A stretch of 64,000 nt of DNA from Nereocystis luetkeana (taxonomy: Eukaryota > Sar > Phaeophyceae > Laminariales > Laminariaceae): the NCBI GenBank assembly GCA_031213475.1, contig JARUPZ010000015.1:10072528-10136527 (forward strand), in the 5' to 3' direction. Under the pieces are notes generated by a model, which ran no database searches, had not been told where the DNA came from, and worked only from the letters and a program-made list of their open reading frames with translations. Positions 12,701 through 24,700 of this stretch are shown here, piece by piece. Both the position numbers and the translations under genes were made by a program. The first letter of the stretch is position 1. Every line of letters begins with the position of its first letter.

Positions 12701-15700
12701 TACCTCGAAGGGTTCCCACCTCGCGATGAGCTTCCGGGAATGTCGTGGATGACCAAAACCATCGGGTCGGTCCTCCGCATTCTACTAGGCTCTGTCAGGT
12801 ACGGTAGTACTTTGTTTATTCTGAAATGTTGTTCCACCATGAAGCCCCGCGATGGAAATGAAAGCATGTTCCGAAGGAGGGAGGGACCGAGGGAGGAGCC
12901 CGCTGTGTGACCTCGGATCTGAGATTTTCACGAAAATAAATGGGAGAGCTGTTAGAGAAGTATGTATTAAGGCAACAACGAGAGATGAGAAAGGGAAAGT
13001 GAGGAGGACAGGTTCTGGGGTCACGCCTGAGAACCGGGGGAAGTCGGCTTACATGACCCGAGCATCCTTGAAGTCGAGACGGGCCTTGTTTGCCCGTCGG
13101 AACCTCACTGGATCTCTCTCTTCTCTTCTCCACGCTGCTAACCCAACGCGGAGGGTTCTCTCCTTGCCCTTAATATAAGAAAGAAAACGTGCAGTCTTCG
13201 GTACGTAGCAGGTCGAAGCTACCACATCACTTGGAACCTTTGTGCCTCCACGAAAGTAGGGGCCCATAAAACCCAACACAGTTGTTCGAGCCAGGCGAGG
13301 AAAGAAGTACCTAGCCCGCCTGCAGGAACCGTCGGTATTATTGGGGAAATTGTTGTTTTTTTACGATGGCATACTACACTACACTACACTTCACTGTTAA
13401 TGGTATTATAGGTTTGATGCGCAAACGTTCTCCAGGGTGGATGGGTCACACACGTCGTCGACATGCAACACACGCCGGGCATTTTCCGGGCAGTAGGTTC
13501 ATTTCTCCGGGCCCCCTAAAACCGAATAGCCCATAGCCCGATACACAAGATGTAGCGACCATACCGATGATAACTTTGTTAATACCAATCGCCTAATATT
13601 TATAAAACTAGAAACCAACAGCTTTGAGATCGAAGATTTGGTCTAAACTCATTTTTACAAGGCAAGCTGTTTGAGTGCTATTATTGCTTCGATCGCGCGT
13701 ACTGCGGGTTATACATAGGCCTCATGCGGGAGATACATTCCGTACATGAGGAAGACAAAATCTGAAGCTGCGGAATTCACCGAGTGGGTCCGTCTATTTC
13801 TGGGAAATAATAAAAAGAAATGTCGGAGGTAGCACGTAGCTCGCCACGACCGGTGTTTTATTTCCAATATGTACATGTAGGAGGTACATGTAGGAGGTAT
13901 GTGTAGGAGGTACATGTAGGAGGTACATGTAGGAGGTATACGTGGGAGGAGAGTAAGCCGCCATCGCTACGGGGTACGGGTAGGACCATGTTGCGTCCGT
14001 GCCATACAAGAACTCCTTCCTTTCATTCAACCATTGTGAATCGGACACGAAGATTCTAACCCCCCCAAACCCTGCAACGGCCACAATGGTTGCTGGTGTC
14101 GTCACTCTTTTGTCAACTATTTTCTCCTCCCTAGCCCCGCAAGGGTGAACTAGGCCATTGATCACTGAGCCACAAAGGTAATCATAGCTGTCTGCTGTTG
14201 ATAGGACAACACCGTGTGCACGATTAAAGCATCGAGGCGGCGGCTGTTGTCTCTTTTACCGACTGGCCCCTTTCCCATCTGCAAGCCGCCGCCCCACCAT
14301 AACACCGACGCGTGTCGTAGAACTGGTAAAAAAGAAGTGATGCTCCCAGCCCCCCCTTTCTCCTGCAAAAGAACACCTTTCGAGTGACGCCGGCCCTCCT
14401 CTTTCGCCAATGCAAATGCCTTGCCCCCTTTCCGCCAATGGAAACGCGTGGTTGTATTCATCCGCCAACGAAAACGCGTTTCAAGGACTCCTCAGCAGCA
14501 GCCACCTTCTTCGCCATTGAAAACGCGTACACTAGCAGGAAATTTTCTGCGCCAATGAAAACGCGTACACTAGCAGTAAAATATCCACGCCAATGAAAAT
14601 GCGTTTGACCCACCCCTTAACCTCGGTTTCGCCAATGGAACCGCGCAATAGTAACATCCCCGCGAAACAAAAACGCACGTAAAGTGACCCCGCTCCTTCT
14701 ACCCCAATAAAAATCTCGCTCCATCGTAACGCCGGCAGCCCTTTGTCCGCCAACGAAGACGCGTGAGGCTAAACATATCTCCGCCAACGGAAATGCGGTA
14801 AAGGTGACACCACCCCTTCTCGGCCAATGAAAATGTGTGAAGACTAAGTCCCCGCCAACGAAAACGCGGTCAAGGTGACGCCGCCCCTTTCTCGGCCAAC
14901 GAAAACGCGTACAAATGGATGTCCGCCAATGGAAATGCGTTTGAAATGACCCGTCCAGTCTCTTCTCGGCCATCGAAACCGCCTAACAATAAATCTCTGT
15001 CAACAAAAACGCGTAAAAAACAAAAACGCCAATAAAAACGCATGTATTGTTGTGATCTCGCCAGCCCCTTCTCCATAAACCGTTTACCCCTGCTCGCATA
15101 ATATCATCATTTACATGATAGGGGGGCCGTCGATCTTGGACAAATAGTGGGAGTTCTGTCAGACCCGGCGCGGTGCAAGGCCTTCGCGGGTCGAGTCCAC
15201 CGGCTCATCAAGGACGCGAAAGCTAACGAGAGGGTGAGCAACAACGCCTGGCCTTCTGATTGCCACAACATTGTTGGGCTTGTTAACACGAATGTTCTTG
15301 TCTCGCCAAATAATTTCTCCGCTCCGCATATCTGTGTATAGTAATTTCAGGAGGCTGGTTGAAGGGACCCGCCTCCACCGGGTTTCACAGGTAAGCCGCT
15401 TGCCTTTGATGGTAGCAGCCTTCACATGAAAATACAGCGTAAACCTTGACGGACGTGCTATGTCTCGGGGAATATGGCCGTGGAACGATGCCGTCGGTGG
15501 TAAGAATAGTTATCGTGAACAAACACCAGGAAAATATAAAATTGCTGTTGCGTTTGCCATCCGACAAAGTGCAGCATAAGCTTCAACGTTGATCACTCAC
15601 AAACGTCCCATTCGAACGATGGTGTTACACGTAGACTACACGGACAAGTTCAATCAGCGAACCTTGGGGAAGGAAAGGGGGGGAAGATGGGGCGGCGGGG

Positions 15701-18700
15701 GTGGGTCGGGGACTCTCACGCTAACGAGAGAGTGAGGAGCGACCAACGCCAAGGTTACCGCCTGGATTTTGTTTTTGTGGTGCTTGACAAGGACGCCTGC
15801 ACTATTACGGGGGACCATAGTTAATAGGACCTGTCGTATACATAAAAACCTATAAAATGTAACCATTTTTACTAACAATATTAGGTCCTATTAACCATGT
15901 TCCCCCGTAATAGCGCGCCTGATGCGTGCTACGGTAGAGACGCACCGGACATTTAATGAGGTTATTACTCATCATACTCGCCTGAGGAGCTTTGCTCCGC
16001 ACCATAAATGCTCGCCTCGAGAAACCTGAAAGTGCCAAACCCCATGTATTTATCGAAAAATGCCACGGCTTACCCCAGGTAGTCATAAAAAAATAGCGAA
16101 AACACACAGACTTATAAAGGGCATGCCGTAGTGCCTTATTGCCATATTGGGTCGTGTTGTCGATCGAGGAGCCCCATTTGCCAGAAATATTGCCTTAGAG
16201 GGCAAAACGTGCAGCCTCTATTTGCAACCCCTAGCATAGCCCGAGCACGCTTTTCCGTTCCTATCCTTTCCTATCAACAACTTCGAACGCTGTGCACGAT
16301 TCTTTGCACGCGTATGTAACCTCCCTAAAACTAGGCCATTCCTTGGGACGCTTTTTCGAATTTAGGGCGATATCCCGCGGGACTCAGTTACCTCGGGACT
16401 GAGCGGTACTAGTTGTATGGGACGTGGCAACCGCGGGACGTGCTGGTACGGGAACGGGATTGACACTTTTCCGTGGCGCGGGAGCGGGGTATTGGAAGTT
16501 GTGCGGGACGCATTTAGGCGGGCACGTGACGTCACATGTGACATGGAACCACGGGATTATCCCGAATCCCGCACAAAACCGAGGGACTTCTTGTTTGTTA
16601 CCAATGATGTGTTGTTCATACGAAGCCTTCACACACCTCATAAGAAACGCGACCCATTTTCGATCGTTGTGGGATTTTTGGGAGCTGTAGCTGTCCCCAA
16701 GAAAACTGGAAACGTTAAGTTGGCCATCGTATTTTTCTATCTTCTCGTGCGCGACGTGCTTGTGCGGGAACGGGATGTTTTAATTTGTGCGGGACGCGCT
16801 TGTGCGGGCAAGGGATTTCACCTTTATCACGCGACCATGGGATTGTCCCGAATCCCGCGGTTAAATTCCCGAAGAGTGCCATGAACTAAATGCACCTCAT
16901 GGTATACCTCTCACCAACTCTATTTGTTTCTTCTATAATACCAACTCCAGGCTGTAGTGACGGAGATACCTACTCGACTTTCCTATCAGGACCAGGACCC
17001 CCCAGCCGTGCGCAACTTAAGTGTAACTTTAACCCACGAAACGCCGTGTTATTCCTCTACCAACTCCATCCCGGCCTCTATGTATCGGAGACTACGAAGG
17101 CCTCGACGAAAGTTCCCATGAAAGCACCCCACGACTTGTAACTGCAACCCTCGAAACGCTGTGTCATCCCTCTACAAACTCCATCCCAGCCTGTATGTAT
17201 CGGAGATTACGAAGAACTGCACTCCCTTCCTATCAAGAACCCCCAGGCCAAGTACGACTATGAAGAGGACGATGCCTTCGCGCGTCAGCGCCTTCAAGGT
17301 AAGATAAGAGCTGCTTGTTTCGTTTGGTTCAAAGAAGAGAAGCGAGGTGGCCACTTCAAGCGAATGGTAGGTTTTAATTTCTTTCCGTGGCGCCATTTGC
17401 CGAAAAACTGAAAAGCTGAAACAAAATACGTGTGAAATTTGATCTGATCAACCGCTGTCCGAATCTGCTCCTGGAGAAGAAGGGTGGCCGATCGCAATAC
17501 GTCCTGAGTTTTTGGAAAGGTTCGTTTGTGTGAAAAATGTCATTTTCAGACAAGGCTTCGTCCAGCTTAACTATAGTCCTACCTGGGGGGAAAGTATTGA
17601 TATTACGGGGGAGCATAGTATATAGGAGCTACGGCACACTCAAAAACCTATACGATTATATTCACATATTTTTACGCGAACAATATATGGTCCTATTTAT
17701 TATGGCCCTCCGTAAAAGTGGTCAGGATCACGGTATTATGTGTATGTAACATAGGGGATGCAGGTTTTTTGCGTCCGTCGTGGGTTCTGATCACTCTGTA
17801 TTACTATGTATTGCTATTCATTACTATATACTACCAGGTATTAAAGAAGCACGTTTGGTCCTAATTACTACGTTCCCTCGTTATAGTACGAGTGATTGCG
17901 AGCTACCAGGTATGCATAATGCCTATCATATAATGCTTTAAAGTAAGGCCGTTTCCTATGCGGTTCGATTTTTGAGCTTCAGATTTAGGCCCGATCGCAT
18001 TTTCAGATGTGAAGTTGGCAAATCGAAACAGCCTTCCTATGCGGAAAAATCAGATTTATTGTGTGTGTAGAGATTTGAGCAAACGCCGAGACCAACTAAC
18101 TGCTGTTTTTGTGGTTTGGCGCCGCGAAGAGACGCGCTGGGTGCGCTGCACTGCGCGTAGGACCCAAGCATCCGAGCCAAGGCTGACCATCTCTGATCTG
18201 GCGGCGAAGAGACGTGGCGAGTGCGCTTGAGCCACCTGTCTTGGGATTTTGGGTTCCATGTTGTGACTGACCGCTGCTGCTGCTGTACAGCAGTGTACGT
18301 ACAAATACTCGTGCCTATCCACGGAGAGGTGCGTGCCGAGTGCGCTTCTCTTGGTCTCTAGGCCCGAGCCCGCGCCAGGCGACTGACGTCTGGCCACGGA
18401 GGGTTGCGCCGCCCGCCGCCCGAGCGTCGGGCGCGAAGCGACGCCGCTATACAGCTGTGTCACCTTCCAACTCATCGATCGTTCTGCTAATGTTTGCTGT
18501 CATGGATAACATCTTGACTTTAGAGAGCATGCCATTTTTCGATTTGAAAATCCGATGACCCAGGTCGTCGGATTTTGGGCCAAAATCCGACGACTTGGGT
18601 CATCGGATTCTCAAATCGAAATTTTTCCGGTCAGATTTTGCATATTTCGACTGCATAAGCAGGGTCATTCGTTTTTGAGATCGAAAAATACAAATCTGAA

Positions 18701-21700
18701 GCTCGAAATCGAACCGCATAGGAAACAGCCTAAGTACCGTTTTTTTCCACGAACGTTTACGAGTACCAAACGACCCTTATACTCCCGGGCCGGGTGGTGG
18801 TATATATATATAAATAATATATATTCATAGTAGTTTTGACTGCGCCAACAAGTGGAGACCCCTTTGGGATTACTTCCTGGAACAAATTCTGAATTCGCCG
18901 ATCGGTATTCATCCATACCAGGTACCAGGTACACGATATTTTGGTGTTGGATATCGCGTCGGAAGTTTCCATACATCCAAATATCGTACTTTCGATGTAT
19001 CGATACGTCGAACGTGTATTCTCCGGCTTCTCAACCGACTCACGGAAGGACCAGAAAGCTTGCTGCGATATTTTAGGGGTGCAGACAGCTACCACTCTGT
19101 CCGGAAATATGAGGAACCGTTTAATTTTAGATTCATACTTGAACAGTCCCTACATTTCCGGACGTAGTGGCATTGCTGAGGAGGCTGTTCACTTGAGGAG
19201 CTTTCCACTATTATTACGGGGGGCCATAGTTAATAGGACCAAATATTGTTTGTAAAAATTATATACTGGTAGGTTTTTATGGTTACCATAGGTCCTATTA
19301 GCTATGGTCCCCCGTAATAGTAAACCATTCCTACTGTAGCTCACCTAAAGACTTTTCTTAAAAGGCAATGAAAGTGCAGTCTGATGCACACTCCCATCGC
19401 CTAGGTACAACCAAACAATAAATTTGCCATGTATTCCAACGGCATCGGGTACGTGCTGCACACACGATAGCTCTTTGTTTGGGGAACCTCGTCAGTCAGA
19501 TATATTTTGGCTCAAAAATACTCTATTGATTTGATATCCCCATCGCGAAGACAACTGTTCGAACACCCTGATGCGCGAAATTCCTACGTCGCTGTTACCG
19601 GTATATTTTCGCCTCCCATTGGGTATTTCTTATTGCTTGCCCGCAGTCTATTTGTTATGGGTCGCCTGGTGAAAATCGCCCATAATTACCCGCGGGGGTA
19701 GTAGTTATTTTGGCATCCGCCTGATGCTATTAGGTATTTCTGGCATCCCGTCTACTGCATGCAGGTGCTAACTGCGTGGTGATCGAGAAATGCACGGAGG
19801 CTACCCGGAAGAAGCTCAAGGTTCTCGACTCCGACCCTTGCTACAAGGTACCGACAAAGCCCAGCTCGATGCCGGGCGATTCAAAATAGGGCCTGTAGTG
19901 TTCCATGTCCTATCGTTTTTTCCTCCATATGTCGAAACATCGTTTTTTTCGATGCCAGATAGCAGGTACTTGGTATATCTTAACCCTGTTTTTTTTTGTA
20001 TATGGGAAGGTCGTTTTCTTCGATGTATCGAAATATATATATATATATATATATATGTTATATCATTATTCGCCTTCTGACAATGTGCAGGGCGTTATTC
20101 ATTCAAAATGAAAAAGCTGACATAATTCATCGACTACCACTAACTTCATCGAACCAATTCTCTTTCCCTGCGTGTACTCACTTGCACCCCCACCATTTAC
20201 CGAGATATTGTACCTACTATGTATCTATACGCCACGCTTCCTACTCCGCATCTACATTCCACCTCCACGCCATGTGTATCGAAATATCGTTTTTGTCGAC
20301 GTATCGTACCCAGCACGCTGTTCCCTCCACCACCTGGCATCCCCATATATTATGCGTGTTGGCGCTATAAATACATGCTATGCACGAAAGGCTTCACCCG
20401 TGGGGTAGATCACGATCTGGATCTTTTATACCATGTACAGATAGATCTTATCCTACCGTTAGTGTGTATGATCTGTGTATGGCAGGTCCAACCCAGAAAA
20501 CATGTTCTAGATCGTGCACATTACACGGCTCACATCTGGCAGCCTGAGCTAGGTCATACAGATCATACATATCATACAGATCATACAGATACATCTGCCC
20601 TGGAATATCTAGATGATAGTACGGGAATCGATGGCCTGTTCCGAGGCGTCAATTTCGTTGTGTTTTCACCGAATATCAAATCGCGTTGGTCTTAGTCGAT
20701 TTTGTCTGCTGATACATATGTTATTCGACTCTGGCCAGTAATATAGCCCCCGTTTGTCCTCTGATGTGAATACTGAACGTTCATGGTATTCCCGGCCATA
20801 TTATAGGGCCGGTAATATAGTGCCACCCGTGGCATAATTCCCATTGGGACTCTGATGGGAGTACTACACAGGTCTTATATTCCAGACGTGATGATCGCTC
20901 TGGTCGAAAATATAATCACCATTTGGACTCTGATGAGCACTCTACATGGGGGCCATATTCCCGGCCAAAATGTTGCCAACCTAGCCGGGAATGTAGTCCC
21001 CGTCGTACCCTGATGGGAATACCAAACGGGGATCATATTCCCGGCCATATTATTGCAGCTCTGGCCGTAATATAACGCCCATTTGGACCCTGATGAGAGG
21101 AACCAACGTTTATTATATTTCCGGCCAGACTAATGCCGCCGGTAATATAGTCCCCATTTGGACACTGATAGGTATACTGTATGGGGGTTATATTCTAGGG
21201 CAGAGTGATATCGTTTTTTTTTTCCTTTTTTCGTTCGATTTTTACAACTACTGTACCTGTATAACGCCTCCCCTGAAAGAGAGAAAATGGCACGTCTCAT
21301 CTCCAGAGGTCAGAATGGAAAACCAACTGGGGCGTTCTGATCGCATGACGAAAGAAGAAGAAACATTTTTCTGGACGTTTATCTTCACTTGCCTTTAGAG
21401 TACCCCCCTCTCGCCTGCCCACCGAAAAACAACTGACTGTGCGGCGTGTCAAGACGATTTTTTTCGAGCGCCCTTGACTTGTGTTTTCAACTGCGCCAGC
21501 AGATGACGGTTTTGACGTCTGACGGACGACGATTCATTGCTGAAACACCTCCTGGGCACATGGTATCATACATCCTTCCTGCGTTTTGTCTTCCGCTTTT
21601 TATGCTGCTTGATGGTCTACACCAAAATTGATTCTACAGTAGGATTTTCTTGATCCTTCTCACGGGAATATAGGCCTGCTGAGGACTATGCTCGTATAAC

Positions 21701-24700
21701 GCCCCCGACTTCATCAAAGAGGTATATGCTCTCAGGTCGAAAACGTCCAAGCATGCTATCTTCTGCTCTTGAGAAAAAAAATGCATATCGTACGGTATGT
21801 CTTTAGTGCCGTTGAAGCGTAACGCTTCCTTGCAACCTCCCCCCCTCCACGTTTCTTTCCCCGGTGCTGACCCTGACAGGGCTTGCAAGAGAAGGTGGAT
21901 TCTCTCGTGGAAGCGGGAAAACTGTTCGCCGTCGACCACGAACTCCTCAAGGTAAAATAGTATGTTTTGCGGCGGCGTTTACGACTTGGGTCATTTTCGA
22001 CGAAAACGATGCCACTGTTTTTTTGTATTTTATTTTTTCCCATCGCATGTATCAGCTTGGCTCTTGTTTGGCCTGCTCCCTCCCTAGTCTTAACTCGGAT
22101 CCGGAATCGCATACGTACTCTTGCGGGGGACCGTAGTAAATAGGACCTGCGGTACACACAAAAACCTTCTTATGTCGCTACTATACAATCAACATTTGGT
22201 CCGTCGCTACTATGGTTCCCCGTTTTGGGCTCCTCCTCCCTCACCCAGCCCCAGTACAATACGCGCCTTCATTATTTGTCGCCAGAAGGGCGCCGGACGT
22301 TCTCCCCCCGTCAACCAACTCACGTTTTAATCTCTGAGGAGGTCGGAGTAGAGGTTGTCAACAGAATCCGAGTGTAAAGTCGAGCAAGGGTCGATGTGTA
22401 TAGTCGAATCGCTTGCAACCATTGTGTTGAAACCGTGGGCGAAATCACGAACAGCCCTCAAATAGAACCGCGATCGTACACGCGCGTGCCTACCCGTTAT
22501 CGCACGGCCCATTGCGCTTCATTAATGATGCCAAGAATAACTAGGGCTTCACGGGTAGGTTCACAACTTGCGCGCCGGGTCGGGTCGGGTCGGGTCGGGT
22601 CGGGTCGGGTCGGGTCGGGTCGGGTTGGGTCGGCCCACTAAACCCGACCCGACCCGACCCGACCCGATCCGACTCGAACCGTGATATTTCGAATACCTCC
22701 TGACCCGAACCGATCTGCCTCGTAAGGTTTTTGAAAACCTCCTTACCCGTGAATAGCCCTGAGATGAACCTTTGTCAGCAAAGCAGCGGCCGATGGTGTC
22801 ATCTTTATTTGCTGCCGGCTCTCCGACGTCCCACGAGGACTCTCATAAACCAGCAGAGACGCGCGTGTATAAATAACCGCGCAAACTACTTTCAAGGGAG
22901 TCCCCACGGCGTTTTGGTCGTTGCTCTCGCTGACACCCAATCGTTCAACCGCGCAGGTATGATTTTCTTTTTTGCCGTGGTGGGGTGTCCCGGAGGGTAT
23001 GGAAGCCTCGCCTCTTGAGGTGGTGTCCCGGAGGGTATGCGAGCATAGCCTCTTGATGTTGAGTTTTCACGATGCCTGGCAACCGTATTACAGCAGGGAG
23101 TTCGACAGCGTTCTGTTTTGTAGACCCTGCTACCATTCTCAATTCCCCTCTCGCATGTATTTATAATATACGCTTGGTGTTGTTTGATGCTCCAGGGTAT
23201 GGAGGCGTCGCCTCTTGACGGTAAGCTTACCCGATACCTGTCGGCCAGCATCGCGCTTTTCGAGGTGGTGGAGGATGACTTGCTTCCCATCAGACCCATC
23301 GGCATTCAGGTAAACTCGGTTCGGTTCGCTATACAATTTCGTGATAGAATTTCGACGAGTGAGTCTCTCCTGTAGTACCCACAGCATGGGTCTGTTGATG
23401 AAAAATATCCCATTTAAGTAAGGAAATAGGGCCCACTTTTTAGAGGGTGCTAATAAAATCTGACTAAGAAATCGTGCTCAGCGGCAAGCACAGTATTGAA
23501 ATCCCACCTGGTATAATATGGCCTCTACGAGGTTTTTAAGGATGGTGTCTCAACGAGGTTTTTAAGGCTTGCTTAGATTTGGTGTTTTTTGCAGGGCCAC
23601 ACCGTAGTATTAATAATTAATAGTATAACCATGGCAAAAGGATTGTACGATTCACGATGGTCTAACTAATCGTATCATGTCTTCTCGTGTTGTCACGTGC
23701 GGGTGTTTGTTGTGACCGTTCGTGCAGTTGAGCCAAGGGGAGACGGCGACGCCCATCTTCACGCCCGGGGATGGTTTCAACTGGAAGATCGCCAAGGCTT
23801 GCTTCGAGGCTGCCGACTTCATGTATGTAGTGCGCACACACACCAGTTTAACACCTGCTGTCGAACAGTTTGTGATCCAGACCATCTCTATCTTATCACG
23901 CCGTTGTGAGATGTTGTGCAGGGTCTGCATGGTATCTCACTTGCAGACTGTAGATCAATCACTCCCATCCGGCAACACGAGCTACATTTCGTGCAAGATC
24001 TAGATCATCAAGTGGGAGTATATGATCTGTAGATGATATGTAGACGATATGTACATGATCTGTCCGAGGTGTGCAATGGTTGATCCGCCTGCCTGCCCCG
24101 TCCGAAATGTCTGACCTCAAAGAGACAACATATGCCAGAGAGAAGCTGCAGCGAGGCTTCGTGGTCGAAGAGCATCAAGAAGATGTTCAAAGAGAACTAC
24201 ACGTCATTCGCGTCTAGAAACAACTCAAATGAACTATGAAAACATAATCCAAAATCTATTGGCGAAGTGATGACTACTCGCTGTCGGTGCTCAACAGTTA
24301 TACTTCCCGTTTCCGCCGGCATGCCTAAAATTGGAACGCAAAACTAACATTTTCCTCTCCATACACGTATATAACGTCGCTTTGTGTACCGTCCCACGAC
24401 GTGCAATACGTAGCATGGAAGGGAGAACGTACATGTTTGTGAGATGCGCGTTCATGCTCGGGTTGAAACTATATACCAGGTATATACCAGGGTATATATA
24501 TATAAATCATATAGACGTTTGTCTGACACTAATCTACCAAAACAATGACAACTTTGTCACAGTAGATGCTCATTATATTTTTGCTGAAGTTCCCCGCTGG
24601 AGGAGTATGATTTAGCAAGTCGCCCCAGAACTGACTTTACTAAAACCAAAGTGTAATGGTTGATGAATAATTCATGGCCTGGGTACACAAGAATACCATT

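Noticed and set aside
12852-13178. 108-codon plus-strand frame in LOX intron 3
   Set aside because: No homology recognised; starts inside the intron, and competing frames are open on both strands.
16417-16884. 155-codon plus-strand frame
   Set aside because: Built on GCGGGAC repeats; no motif and no codon pattern.
22731-22972. Possible extra LOX exon before exon 8
   Set aside because: Bounded by plausible AG and GT sites, but no frame resembles lipoxygenase, and exons 7 and 8 already join in phase without a gap in the family alignment.
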